Shown here: one piece after another, positions 1-12,674 of the stretch | Layout of the letters: each line of letters starts with the position of its first letter | How positions within the stretch are numbered: position 1 is the first letter of the stretch | Assembly (NCBI GenBank): GCA_026929865.2 | Contig: CM049417.1 | Span: 14,958,001-15,022,000, forward strand | Direction: 5' to 3' | Length of the DNA stretch: 64,000 nucleotides | From: Hyperoplus lanceolatus | Lineage: Eukaryota; Chordata; Actinopteri; Uranoscopiformes; Ammodytidae | Notes under the pieces: generated by a model | Seen by the model: only the letters and a program-made list of their open reading frames with translations | The model's database searches: none | Told to the model about the DNA's origin: nothing | Made by a program: the position numbers and the translations under genes

Positions 1-56
1 ACACACCCACACGGACAAAACATGAACAAAACGCAAACACAAAAAAAAACACTCGG

Positions 57-59
<3 letters not shown>

Positions 60-116
<57 letters not shown>

Positions 117-130
117 GCACACACACACAG
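60..130. repeat. (CA)n microsatellite
   Basis: An uninterrupted AC/CA run of about 55 bp continues after an AAGC interruption to about position 130. The sequence before it is also A/C-rich, so the array may be older and decayed on its left side. No gene is associated. Confidence 0.97.
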
Positions 131-723
131 CAACATAGCAGCAACAACCAAGAGACATTTACAAATTGGCTTCTTGGCTTGAACATTGCTTCCGTTCATA
201 ATTATTTCTCCCCGTCATTGGGGCCTCTGCACACTGCCGGTCCCCTGCTAATGCTGTAAGCACACCAAGCAACTCCGGAGTCTGTCTCTGTGTTCAGGCA
301 GCCAAAGAAATCTCTCTCTTCGCACAGCTAAAAAGCCAATTATTTCTTCGTAGATCGGCAGGACTATTTGCCCCAATAATTATTCCTATATAACGTCTTT
401 ACTGGCAAAATTGAAATAACACAGAGGCATTATTAAAAGAGAGTCATTTTTGGCATTTCCTCCTTTTGTACGACCTAAGTGGGCTAAGCTCGTTGACATT
501 CCAAGAGAAACACCTGCTGTCGGCTAAGACCTTTTTGGTTTTTGAACATCCTCCATGGGTGTTGTTCCACTAAAATGGAATGAGCAAACTTGAGCAGTTT
601 TGATGTGCGTTGGAGGATTGTCCTTGCCCCTTTTGTTAAAGTAAGTGTATGTTCTTGGTCGTGTGTGCTCGGAGAACAAAATATATCACACTTAAGTTAG
701 GGGGTCCACTCTGGCTGCACCCA
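131..723. other. Unique noncoding stretch, no gene seen
   Basis: This stretch has mixed composition with several TAATTATT-type AT cores. No open frame has recognisable protein features, and I saw no second copy in the window. Confidence 0.6.
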
Positions 724-769
724 GATGGATAGATGGATGGATGGATGGATGGATGGATGGATGGATGGA
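724..769. repeat. (ATGG)n tetranucleotide microsatellite
   Basis: About eleven tandem GGAT/ATGG units, the first carrying an A variant (ATAG). Fish RTE/Rex3 retrotransposons often end in GATG repeats, but the sequence beside this array shows no recognisable Rex3 3' end, so it is called a plain microsatellite. A 90-residue open frame across it on the minus strand reads Ser-Ile-His-Pro repeats and is not a gene. Confidence 0.95.
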
Positions 770-3389
770 GAAATTGGAGAGTGAGGCGAGGGGGAAAATA
801 ACGAGTGCCTAATGGTGCACACTTCCAGACGGACTGCATCCAAAAGACATTTGTAGTGGTGCTCTCATTCGTACATCCGAAAAGCACCAAAGCATTAGAA
901 TGAATCATTAAAAAAAAAGCGGGGCTTGAGAAACAAAGCTCAGCCTTTTATTCCTACTTTATTTTACCACCACAAACCCACCCATTAGCAATCATGGGTA
1001 AAGTGCGTGTGATTGTCCGATTGTCGATTTTCAGAATGATTTTCGGTCCCCGGTCCTCAGATAAAGTAAGCTATTAAAATGAGATTAAATTGGAATCAGT
1101 TTTAAAATGAAGGGTACATACAGCTTGGAGTAAAACACTGGATTTTTAGAGTTGGTCAATGAACAACAATGAACAGTCAACACAATGCCTTTAAAAAGAA
1201 AAACCTTGTACCTAAAGTACCTTGAGCTAGGACGAGAACGGAAAAACCCAAACAAAGAATTGAATTCATTTTAGGTTTACAAAATAGAGTACTTGTTTGG
1301 TGGGGCCACACACACAGGGCTGCCTCTTTTGTCCTTCAAAGGCCCCCGTGCATATTCCAGACAATAGCCAGGCCCCGAGAAACACAAAAGGTTAGGGGAT
1401 GAGCGGGCGGGCGGGCGGGCGGGGAGATAGAAAGGAACATTATCTGTGCCTCCAAATCCCTTTAGTTCTCAAGTGGAATATGGAAACAGACCAAGATTAG
1501 TATGCCAAGTTTTATCAGCTCAAGATTCATTCATTATTATGTTCCAGTAAAGTACAAAAGGGAAATAAAAGACAAAACTCTTTTTTTCCTTCTTAAAGTT
1601 CACAGCATCTGTAATGTACTGTGTGAGCACCGGAGATGATTTTCAAATTAATATTGGAACTTTGGGGCAATGCCACAGACCTGAAAAGGTATATTAAAAT
1701 GTTAAGGGGATAAGGAAATATTAATGTTAAAGACTAGAACAGGACTATGGACAGTGTACATGTGTTGATATGAATGTATATGACCTAGAGTTCAGGCCTA
1801 TGTAGCAGCTACTGTAACCTACAAATGACTGCATTAGACCGCACTGGCATTGTCAAGAAAAAATGTTTTGAACCTTTAAAAATTGGTGGACTGAATCCAA
1901 AGAATTGTTACTCTCTACAAGTGCAGAGCATAATTGGTAAACAACAATGTAATCGCTCAACCACTGTCATGAAATAAAATATATAAACTGTGCTTTTCAT
2001 CAGTATTCAATTGTTACAATCCACTTTTTAACCAACAAGGACAGCCGGTTAGGAATTAATTTGACCCCGAGAGCAATATCCCCAACAACTGCAAGCAATG
2101 AAGACAAATGATAATTCTTACCCCCTTTGTACATTGTGTCGACTACTTTGGCAATTACTCTCACACAACAGCACGGCAGCAACAGCGAGGGTGCATTTAG
2201 CCCAGCGTTTCAATTAAGTATTGGCACAAGTCTAATTTGTCATTTACCAATTAGGATAAAAGGCCGATTTGGCTCACAATTTCACAGCTAAATGGAAAAC
2301 AGAGTTAAGATGCAAATCATGATCCCCTGCACATTCCATTTTCTCTTGCTTTTTTGTTATGTTTTGTTTTTTTATTGTGCTCTTTCCAGTTGACGGGAGA
2401 AGAACATTGAGGAGCAATATGCACAGTTTACCTTCTTTTTTTTGTTCTTTTGAGGACAAAGTTTTCCTGCACACTTCAATCTTGAAAAACTTTCCAGTTG
2501 GGTCAATGCATCGGCAGCCATCTTAATAAAACATTGGATATCAGTGAGTTTTGCCTAAGGCTATTATCGACCTTGCAGTCCGATCAAGTTGTCAAGGGGC
2601 CGAACAAGAGCTACCACGCTGGTCAGTCAAGCACATACCATCTCGCATACTTACTGAAAGTACATTTCCCCAAATGCTTCCACTTTTTGATTATGAGTCA
2701 AACATCTCAGCAATAGGTAGGCTACAGCCCTGTATTTTTTTCTATTTGTTAACAGACGTACTTGCTTTTTATATAACCTTTCATTATTCATAGCCATGCA
2801 GCACCACCACTGCTCTCTGCATTAATATCATTTCATTTGACCTGATGAAGATGTAATGTCGTCACCCTGCATTTATTAAGAATTTTGGTCACAACAACTC
2901 AAGTGGGTGGCCTTTTTCATCCACCCAAGAATGGTTTGGTCCCCCCCCTTCATAAATTGCCAGACACCTACATCAGCAAAATACATAATCATAAACCGTG
3001 GGAAGTGTAATAGATTACCACCGAAAGTCATCAGCAAGCATCATAAATATAAAACAAGTGTAGATGAGGGTAGAGGGGGGCGAAAGGGAGGGAAAGGACA
3101 AACTAAATGGTAATAGATGTTGTGTAAGGAATTGCTCTCATGGTGGTAAAAGGTGGGCACTGCTTTGTATGGGTTCTTATGCACTATGAATCATGGTACA
3201 TTGTGTAACATTAAGCACAAACAATTGACACACACTAAATATTTATATAGCAGGGTTCAGGAATTACTCATCATATCCTGGTTTATTGTTCTGGTTGTGT
3301 ATGATTTATGAGTGCATGGCATAACAATTACGTCTACACTATACTTTACTACCAGGAAACTCTGCAGCAATAGAGTGGCTGTGTACTCT
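770..3389. other. Unique AT-rich noncoding stretch with one G-rich motif
   Basis: No exon-like open frame, RNA gene or mobile element was recognised. The only distinct motif is the GGGC repeat at 1403-1424, listed separately. Short frames near 2.0-3.1 kb show no domain, and some overlap each other in different frames. Confidence 0.6.
1403..1424 (+). other. Candidate G-quadruplex, (GGGC)n
   Basis: Five runs of three or four G are separated by single C bases. This fits the canonical G3-N1 quadruplex pattern with one-base loops, which form very stable structures in vitro. No promoter or CpG island is evident around it, so any function is inference. Confidence 0.7.
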
Positions 3390-4116
3390 GAGTTAAATGC
3401 TAATGTCAGCATGCTAACACGCTCACAATGAAACAAACTACAATTTTGACACCAAGCTGGACTAATGGTCACCATGTTTACAGTCATAGTTTAGTGTGTT
3501 AGCATGATTACATTTGAGTACATGCAAATGTTTAAACCACAAGAGTTGCTACAATTCATCCATAGATGGAGATGCATATGTTTGGGAAATTACATTGCAA
3601 TCCACATGACAGTTGCGGAGACATGTTATCAAAACCACAAAAGTGATCTTCGATGTGATGCTAGAGGGAAACATCAGGGTCTGAGGTCCCTCCGAGATTT
3701 CTGGCCTGGCGGACTGCAAATGTGTGTACTTAACACTGCATGTCAATCCATCCAATACATGATTGAGATATTTCAATCTGGATCAAACAAAGCCAACAGT
3801 CAAGAGTCCATAGAGGCAAGCTGCTATTGTAGCTCAACACTGTATAAGGTTCTGAGTATCTTCAGAAACCAACGAAAGGAAAAATAGGTAATACACAGAA
3901 TAGATCTTACACGCTAGATTAAAGTTTGAGCCGATGGTTCAGCTAGAAGAAAAGGTCCCGATCACCAACATCATTTGGGATTCATTTTCTGTGAACTATG
4001 TCCTGTATATCTGTACCAAATTGCATGACAATCCAGCTAGTAGTTGTTAAGGTTTTTCAGTATGGACCAAAAGTGGGACAACTTGACATTTCTACATTGC
4101 CATCCCTAGAGCCCAT
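3390..4116 (+). repeat. Old degenerate fish interspersed repeat
   Basis: The segment carries the signature pieces of a widespread fish repeat in order: a GCATGCTAACA block near 3408, a 'gagatatttcaatctggatcaaa' type block near 3765, then 'ctgtaccaaattgcatgacaatcca' near 4010 and 'catccctagagccc' near 4101. Related pieces occur at about 48.35-48.85 kb and 63.94 kb. The copy looks rearranged, because end-like motifs appear twice. No coding capacity is visible. The family match rests on recall of typical fish repeats and has not been aligned. Confidence 0.55.
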
Positions 4117-6040
4117 GCCTAAGGGGGGGAAAAGAAAATAGACAAGCAGAACATTCACGGAATCAATGTTTTAATAAACTCTCCTCTCATGCACTCCTAG
4201 TTCTCCTGACTACGCTGCACGGCTTTTCAAAAGCTCTCATCTTAACCCATAATCCAGGCTTGATCCTCACAACCTAAAATGTGTTGCTACCAAGAGGGGC
4301 CTATTTGGCTTGTCAAACGGTTACCCATTGAGATGCTAAAGCCCTGTATATACCTGCCCACTCATAGAAAGATAACAGTGTCATGGGTATGTCACTGATA
4401 ACAAGGACACAATTAGGCACAGGGGTATAGTTACAACACACGCATTTCAGACGGTCTGATAGAAAACCAATGCAGACCAAGGCAGTTCTGTGTGACACAA
4501 ACAGCATGTAGGGGAGATGAGGATTTTTTTTTGTTATTGTTGCTCCAATCGGGTTTTTTTTTTTTTAGCCCGGGCTCTGCTTGCAGGATATCGGCTTGGG
4601 CTTGACGGATGGCTTAATTAGAGCCCCTGCATCCATAGAGTTGAATCACTTTCTAGAAAATGAGCGAGCTGTCAACACGGCCGGGCAGATCAATCCTCCC
4701 AGTGCAACATCAGGTGCTATACATTCCAGTCCAATGCTTTTTATGGACCCCCCCCATCCCCTCCCTGCATGCATCTGGGAAGGTGTTTTGGGATTTTTTT
4801 AATCACAGCAACAAAAATGATGAAAGATCCAAATGTATGCAGACAATTAAGATCTCACATAGCTGCTTTCCTGTTTCTTTGGTCCATTTTGGGAGCGTTT
4901 CAAGTATACGGCCCATTGTTGCTACTAATGTACACATCAGACGGGCGGGCCTTCTTAGGGTTTTTTTTTTTGCACGTAAGTCATTTGGAATGGTCAGGTG
5001 TGGTATAACGTTGCCAAACTGTTTTGCTTTCATTTTGTCATCTCCAGGTTTGTACAGGCATTATACTGTGTGTTTGTGTGTGTGTGTGATGGGTGGATGG
5101 CATTCAAGCTGGCAGTGCCCTCAGGGGGTATAGTAGCAGGAAGGGCTGGGGGGTTTGGGGGTTGGGAGGGGGGTATTGTAGCAGATGTTACTTGTCCGTT
5201 CAACTGAGGGGAGGGGGGGGGTCCAAGGGAAGGCGTATGATGACAGGGACCGGCAGCATATCTGTAACCTCTTCCACCCTGGCTTCCTCTCCCCACTCTC
5301 TCACACCTCTCTCCCCACCCCCCCAACATGTGTCAGTCAGCGTGCCAGGGTCAATATGGCGGCCCAGTGCTTCCTGCCTGCCGATCCACCATGTGCTTAT
5401 ACCCAGGGCAGAGAAATACTGGCATGTGCAGGCACCACAACCCAGCCATCTTCATCAACCAACCCCACCCAACTTCCAATGAGTGTTATGAACACAAGCA
5501 TAATTGAAATCCAAGGTGGTTAAAACAAGCATGGGGCTGACTAGCATTTGAGGTAACATCAGAGACAGGAGCTTTCGAATTTTGCTTCTTGCTTGCTTTC
5601 TTTCCCATAGGGTAGGTTAAGCGTAACCAGTGTTTATGCTCCTGACATACATTCTCAACTGTGTCAAACAGCTACTTTGGACATGCCAAAAACCAAACAT
5701 GCACTCTCTCTCTCTCTCTCCCGTGCCCTGGCTGCTTAGGCTACATATACACACTCACATCCACCCACACTCACATCATCCCCAACCGCTGCAGTTTATC
5801 CCATTTGTAACACATGGCTGGTCCTCTGGTACAGCTGACCAGAGGGGACAGCCATGGAGCCAGGCAGAGAGAATGGGGTGGTGTCGGGCAGCCGGACGGA
5901 GGGGAGAGAGGGAGGGGTGGTGGTGGATTGAAGGGCTGTTTGGCTCGGTCTGGTTGGCTGTAATTGGTGTCCAATCTTCCAGAAGCCCTGTAGTGATGGC
6001 GCACAGGATGACTATCTGCGCAATTTCCCTGCCATTCGCA

Positions 6041-6041
<1 letters not shown>
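4117..6041. other. Noncoding stretch with G-rich, CT-rich and conserved-looking parts
   Basis: No gene was recognised. The part at about 4570-5010 is repeat-free and has TTAATTAG and similar AT cores, making it a candidate conserved noncoding element. The part at 5143-5220 is strongly G-rich, and 5703-5720 is a (TC)n run. Overlapping open frames on both strands are low-complexity, rich in Pro, Ser and Gly. Confidence 0.55.
5143..5173 (+). other. Candidate G-quadruplex
   Basis: G runs of 3, 6, 5, 3 and 6 bases are separated by spacers of 1-3 bases (CT, TTT, TT, A). This satisfies the usual G3+ N1-7 pattern several times over. A further G-rich block follows at about 5207-5220. Confidence 0.7.
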
Positions 6042-6087
<46 letters not shown>

Positions 6088-6096
6088 GGGGGGGGG
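6042..6096 (+). repeat. (GT)n microsatellite ending in a G run
   Basis: About 21 GT units run directly into a stretch of 12-13 G. Facing it about 40 bp downstream is a (CA)n array of similar length, so the two arrays are inverted relative to each other. Confidence 0.97.
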
Positions 6097-6132
6097 TGGT
6101 TGGGGCAAATGTGCATGAGTGAATGGAGGCAC

Positions 6133-6133
<1 letters not shown>

Positions 6134-6175
<42 letters not shown>
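6134..6175 (+). repeat. (CA)n microsatellite facing the (GT)n array
   Basis: About 21 CA units. Together with the upstream (GT)n array they make a potential hairpin with about 42 bp in each arm. Confidence 0.97.
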
Positions 6176-6177
<2 letters not shown>

Positions 6178-6430
6178 AGGGGGCATACAACTGGTGACAG
6201 AGACGCTGACAACGTCCATAGGGGCCGTGTGAGTGGTCAGCCAAGGGGTAAGTGTTACGGTAAGTGGATGTAGCATCTCGTTTGATCACATTACAACATG
6301 TATGTTACACTCGCATATAATCTTCTGCTCATCTTTCCCAGGCAACTTTTGTTTAAAAAAAATAACAGAGGTGGGAAAGACTTCTGGCAAGGGCATTTTA
6401 TTCCAAAAAAAACCCCTTTTTTTCAATAGA
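6176..6430. other. Short noncoding stretch before a MITE
   Basis: No gene was recognised. The end of the stretch is A-rich then T-rich just before the TTAA that begins the next element. Confidence 0.5.
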
Positions 6431-7373
6431 TTAAAGCCACTACGAGTAACATGGCACGTTGGCGTCCCCTTTGGACAGAAGCGGTAGTATTTTTACGACG
6501 CCTGCTGTCGCAAAGCTGTTTTCTAGCTTGTGCCAGGCGTGCGAGTGTGAACTGAGAAGGGAGCAATATAGTGCATGTCCGTGTGTTGAAAGTGTGAGGA
6601 CTCTTTTTTCGGCTCGTGAGAGTGGTTTTGACACTGCATCAACTAATGCCAGTCACTGCCACACGCACCTGATTGCAATGAGTTGATGCAGCAGCGTCAC
6701 CTAACTACTCTCTCTCACGGAGCTGAAAGATTATGTGTCCTCACAGAAAGCGAATGAACGAGAGACGGCAGTTAGTATGGATCACGATGAGGTAATGTGT
6801 TTGTGTTGTTGATGTAAATAATGACTATTTCAGATAATGGTTATCTGATGATGGTGAAGCAAAGCAAACTTTGTGTTAGTACCAACCGCTCATTCATTTA
6901 GGAGTAAACACTGCAGTCTAGTTTCGCTCTCGTGAAATTGTATACACGTTGCTTGGCAACGCCCTCGTCCCGCCCGTAGCCTATATCACTCTCCCTTTTA
7001 GCTTTTCTTCATTGCATTCTCTTTTTTTTTCTTTGATGGTTCAGCCCCGTTATCAGTCATTATGACGACAAATAACTGTCTCAAACAAGGCTCCCGCTCC
7101 CCTTCCCTCACCTGGAGGGATAGGCTTCTCAAATCGCGTTGCTGCTCCACACTGAAATCTGCGACCAATACGGATATGTGACCATAGAGCATGCACGCGT
7201 GAACCGAAAATCGGACTGGGTGTGCGACCAGACCAAACGCAGTAATAAAAACTATATAGAAACGTCTTTCTTTGCATTGATGGTCTCGTTTGCTGTTAAA
7301 GGTAATTTATGATTATCAGAGGAAACATGAGGCTGTTCAAAAGATATTTAAATGTTACTCGTAGCCGCTTTAA
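6431..7373 (+). mobile_element. TTAA-ended MITE, family 1, copy A
   Basis: The element begins TTAAAGCCACTACGAGTAAC and ends with the near-exact reverse complement (ATGTTACTCGTAGCCGCTTTAA), giving terminal inverted repeats of about 22 bp and 943 bp in total. A full-length copy lies inverted at 42089-43017 and a shortened one at 61231-61442. No transposase frame is present, so it is nonautonomous. The TTAA at both ends fits the target duplication of piggyBac or Kolobok superfamilies, though it could instead be part of the inverted repeat. A 20-codon minus-strand frame ending in Lys-rich residues (about 7010-7072) is preserved in copy B. Confidence 0.88.
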
Positions 7374-8405
7374 ACAAAAGACAAATGAAAAGAAACACAA
7401 AAATAATGCTCCTTTAATAAGATTCATCATTCAAACACCCTGTCATGGTTTGACCTTGTTCTGACCCATTTTGAATATAAAAACAAAGCAGGAAATACAA
7501 TCCGTCAGCAAGGAAGTATTTCTTGCGGGGCTTGAATTTGCCACCGAAACACATGGCGTCAGTCTATAAAGCTGAAACAAACACTGGCATGTTTCCTTCC
7601 AGCTAGGATGAGACAGCAATTAGCTCTCATTACGTATGCATAGGGCTAATGCTTTTCTTGGAACGGAGAGCATGGAAATAAAATGCTTGACGTTTTTTTC
7701 TAAAGATTATTTTCTGGCATTTTGCTCAGACGGCTGGTTTAGATAAAGATGGGAAATAATGCAAACGGGACACAGGGGTATTCAAAAGGTATTTAAAAGC
7801 TAGAAGTATTAGCTGGAACTTTGACTAAGCAGCTGTTCAATATAGCAGCAGAAAAGGAAATATCAAGGAATGAAAATAAGAATCATGAGTGGGATAATAA
7901 CTAAATTATTTCCCATAGTGAAATCAGTGTGTCTAAGTGCAGTAAGACATACAGTAAAGTGCTTGGTCAGTTTAGCACAATCATTTGCTTGGTTGATGGA
8001 ATAGACGACCATCGTGGTTCGGTTCTAGCACATCCCTACAACACAGCATATGTTCAGTTTAAAAAAACATCAACAATTTTAACCAGTTTATTTTCTGGAC
8101 CACCAACAGCTAACCATTTGGAATCAGACTGTGCTACAATCGAACAGCAGTACACAGCATCTACCACTGTCTCCAGATGGAGAGCATACCCCTACAAATT
8201 ACAGACACTTTGATAATGAGATATACTAGTAGTCATCCTGGAAAAAAGGAAACTGGCACTACGTGTTTTTTTTTTTTTCTTCTTACTAAAAGGCAAATTA
8301 AAAGCAATCTATGAAAGAAGTGTTGTTCAATCAACACTTCCCTGTGCTTGTCTCTCTACCCTCGCAGCTGTCTGTCTGTCTCTCACTCACTCCCACCCAT
8401 TCCAC

Positions 8406-8446
<41 letters not shown>

Positions 8447-11400
8447 ACATAGATAGGTGTCATCCTTGTCTGACAGCTCCCCTATGAGCAAGGGAAAGGG
8501 GAATGGTAGAGCAAAGAGTTGAGACTTAGCAGAATAAATGCAAAAAAAGGAATTAGGTGAACCCTTTTGGCCTGACAACGTTTGGAGGGCCAAGCACTTC
8601 ATAATCTTAACATTTTAAAATAGGTTTAAAGGTGGAGAATACGGTTTACAGAGAACGCTTGTTGATATTTGAATTAGCCGCAGCGTTATTTGACACTGGT
8701 TATTTGAAACCACGTGTGGCTCGCACCAAGCCACTTTGTAAACACAGTCAGCACACACAAAATAAGGACAGGTAGTGGAAGGTGAGTAGATATTTGCTAA
8801 GTTTAACAGGCACTATTTGAAGTATATATCAACATACTGCTTATCTTTGCACAAACAAAACATACACAGTCAGGTTACAGACATTGTTACTGGCCTGACA
8901 ATGAAACAATTAGTTTTGCAATTGAAATGTGTTAAGTTAACCATGAACCTACATTACAATGCAGTTGTATGTGGCATAGCAACTGTTTGAATACAACTTA
9001 TTGTGGGGACATTGACACAGCACTGCCATCGTTAGCAAACATGTAGGAAACTAAATACTCAGAGTGGTTAATTCTCAGGTTCATCCAGAAATTTAGTTGA
9101 ATTTGCCGTGGAATAATGGTCCACACGATATACATACAATATACTGTATACACACCAAAACCAATATTATAAAAAGGAGAAATATGTGCAATTATATATT
9201 TAAACAGAAGAGTGTGAGCGAGGAGAGTGTATACTATCATCACAGATTTGCAAATAAGATAATGATAATTTGTTTCAGATAATGTTGTGTGTTAATGTAA
9301 CATGCATTGAGACATCCTTGAAAACATTGAGTCTCCTAACACAGAATGTTTCTCTAGGTCATCCAGTCCCTTATAGAACTGAGAAATGAATAGAAAATGT
9401 GTAGGCAACTGGACAACAACACACAGCTAGCTGCCAGCACGCCTCGAAAAACGTAATGTCAAGAAACTGTCGTGGGATGTGGATAGTTGTTGGAGACAGT
9501 CAGAGAGCAGTTCCCAGTTTCCAAGAGCCTACAAATTAAATTGTTTAGCGTGTGAGCTCATGTGCACACATGAATTCCATCAGAAAAACCTCTCAATAAT
9601 ATTTCCAATTAATTACCGGTGTTGATCACACTTTTCTGCCTTTTTTTCCTCCCCACTTCCTTTTTGGGATTTTTAAACCCCCAGGCAAGCTATTAGAATG
9701 GCAACCGGAAGAAAAAAAAATCCAATTATTGTTTTTTTTTACATAAGAGAAAATGAAAAACGACACATTAAACATAACAATCAATGTACCTTGTGATAGG
9801 TGTTTTCACATTTGTGTCCCACATAGTACAATACAGATATGACACCGGCAGTCTATTTCCCAGGTTTAATGTTTTGTGAACAAATCTCCCGGACGGATGA
9901 AACATTGTTCGAGGTATACACTGAGGTATGGCCTTGTCGTTTTCTTAAAAAAATTTTAAATATTTCTCTAGCTTTAACTGTCTGTAATAATGAGGGTGAT
10001 ACAATTCTATGGGGTTTTATTATGTGATTAATCTGGTCCTTTATAGACTCCACAGTAACGTAGAGGGCATATTGAGATGCCTTGATGCAAACACAGAGTC
10101 ACAGCAGTCTTTCATTGTATGGCTTTTGTTTCCTGTCACTTGTTTATGGCCAGGTCGTAAATAATGCATTTATTACGGATAGATAAAATCTCATATGTCC
10201 AATGGCAAGATATCTAAATAGAAGGAAGGTGTTTGAATTGTATTCAAGTGTGTTATGCTCAAGGACATTCGCCCAGTATGTCTTGAAACTGTTGAATGAG
10301 TGATATAAAATGGCATTAAGGGTATACTTGGATAGTACTTCACATGCCGGGGCTTGAGGTTGACAGGTAAATGTGCTTTTGTCACGATTAAGCCTGCTTG
10401 GCCTGACATTATATGTCAGAGAAATGGTTTATAAAAGGTGATAGCAAACATGTGGAAAGTGAAGTTTCGTGGACTGACTGCTGTATACCTATAAGTATTG
10501 TGAGGTTAACCTTAGAATTAGTGGCAAGCTCCACACACTGCAAAGGCAATTGTAGCTTCATTTAGCTCATTGTTTCGGTTTAATGGCCCCCACAGTTCCT
10601 GTAACTTTTAATTCTAAATGCTCCTATCAACACTGACAATGTTTGGGGTGCTACATTCACTGCAGGCTACCTATCCAGTCGTTGGCACATCTAGGTATGG
10701 GCAATATGGACAGCCACCAAGGGATGGCATCTAGCCAGGGGTGACATGGCAAGATGCCGATACAATTTGGAATGGTAACATTTGGGCAATAGTTTTTTTA
10801 TTTTTTTATATCGGTCATTTGCATGTTACGTCAATGATAATATGACCATGTGGGTCAATTAACCTTGTCATAAGAGGCGCTGTGATTCTAGTTTTTTAAA
10901 ACTGTAAGCATTAAGCAATGTTTCCCATTTAGAAAAAAAAACGAGATGGGGAGAGGTGCAGGGGATGGTTGACCCCATACTGCTGCGATTAGTAAAATCA
11001 ATCCGTGATGTATATGTGCCCCCAGCGTTGCATACAAACTACGAATGCCATTTTGGCAAACAGAGCTAAAGCTAGCAAATAGTTGATAACGAAAGCAGAA
11101 CATGTAGCAGCCATAAGGCCAAACATAACAATGGGATGATATGTGTCTTAGTGTTGGTTCATTGTGTAACAGGCATGTTCGGCATAACAATGTCAGCTGG
11201 TTTTGGTATGATATCTTCTTGCCCTCTTGTGGCGAAACATTGACGTGCAAATATCTTTGAACGAGAGTCCTACTGTATATAGGTTTCCTCCTTTGTAACT
11301 TTTTGTGGTATGGCTGTATAGTGGGAAACATTATGAAAAAGAGAAGGGAGTGCAACAGAGGTTCATTCTTTTCCCTGCACACCTTCCACACACTGAAGCT

Positions 11401-12640
11401 GAAATGCCAGCCTGATAGGTAATCCATAGGCCATTCCCATGACCTGAACAACACAGAATACCAATATCAACCTTCATAGGAACATGTCTCTCCCTTTTCT
11501 TTTTTTCTCCTTTTTTTCAGTTTTGTATCTAGACATGTGGTGCTTACAACTACAAGGAAGGACTGTCTCCGGACCAGAACCGGAGAACAGACTATAAGTG
11601 GACATCTGACCGGGGATGATAAGGAGGAACACCGCTGAACACAAAGCCACAATAAATGATGTCCCCCCATGGGTCTTGTTAAATATTTAGAGCTCAGACA
11701 TTCCGTCTCTGTCTGGCGGACACCTCGTATCTCCATTGTTTGACATTGTCCTTTTTTTCTTCATAAATCCGTGCTATTGGTCACACTTTCACGTATGTGT
11801 GTGAGTAAAAATAAAATGTAACCAATAAAAAGTGATAAAATAGATTGTAAATTGACGACACAGAGTTAATTTGTTTTTTGTTTCTTGAAAAATGTCTTCA
11901 AATGCGTATTTATCAGGGCTAAGTGGAACAGAAGGAAATAGATCAAGGACGCGCTATGCAAAGGAGAGTCCCCAGTGGACTATAGTTGGCTTGTTTTGTG
12001 GCATGTGAATGTACACATACTGTATTACCTTCATGCCTCTGTGCCTATAACTGCATGTCTGCCTTCACTGACATGAACTCCCCATGTCTGGTCTGTCTAT
12101 CTGTGTGTGACAGGCGACAGACAGAGAGGCCGTGCCCTTAACCGAAATAGAAGAAAATAATCTCGTTCCTGACTGGCCAAGCTATCTTCCCCCTTTGCCT
12201 CATTGTGCCCAGGCCTGCCCTGGTGAGATTTGGGTCAGTTTAGATCCATTGACCCTACAGGCTCTGTCAGAGTAAGCCTGGGGGCTACTATGACAGATGT
12301 TGTCTAGTAACACACTAAAATGAATGCACTTTTATTTTTGGCCAGATAAAAAAAAGGAAAGAAAATGACAGAAAGACGGATTAGAAAACTCTAGTCTAGG
12401 CTTCTCTGTTTTTCCTGTTACTGGTAGTAATCGACACACCTGTAAATGCTAACACTGCACACAAGTTAATACAAAGACCAAATGGCTCACAACAGTATGT
12501 AACTTTGTGTATCGGTATGAGGTTTTTGTAGCTTATTAGCTGGTTTTCACCATTTGGATACTGACTGCTCCATGAGAGAGCAATGTGTTGAAGATAATTA
12601 TGAAACTGTTATCAATGTAACAATCATGCCTGTTAGGTCC
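7374..12640. other. Long noncoding stretch, no gene recognised
   Basis: About 5.3 kb holding one (CT)n array (8408-8444) and otherwise unique AT-rich sequence. The longest frame here, 188 residues on the minus strand (10888-11454), has no domain, signal peptide or splice context that I recognise and is judged spurious. Homeodomain-type cores such as AATTAATTA occur near 9608. Confidence 0.55.
8408..8444 (+). repeat. (CT)n microsatellite
   Basis: About 18 uninterrupted CT units, with imperfect CTCTC/TCTGTC sequence upstream from about 8350. On the minus strand it reads as an Arg-Glu run, which is not a gene. Confidence 0.97.
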
Positions 12641-12674
12641 CTCTCGGTTCGGGTCGACTCGGTTTTACGCTAGA

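Noticed and set aside
724-769. Rex3 3' tail
   Set aside because: ATGG units alone are not enough; no CCCGGATAAGC-like 3' end adjoins them.
10888-11454. 188-residue minus-strand open frame
   Set aside because: The longest frame outside the transposase, but it has no domain, no signal or membrane pattern that I trust, no splice context, and composition (Cys, His, Phe rich) typical of chance frames.
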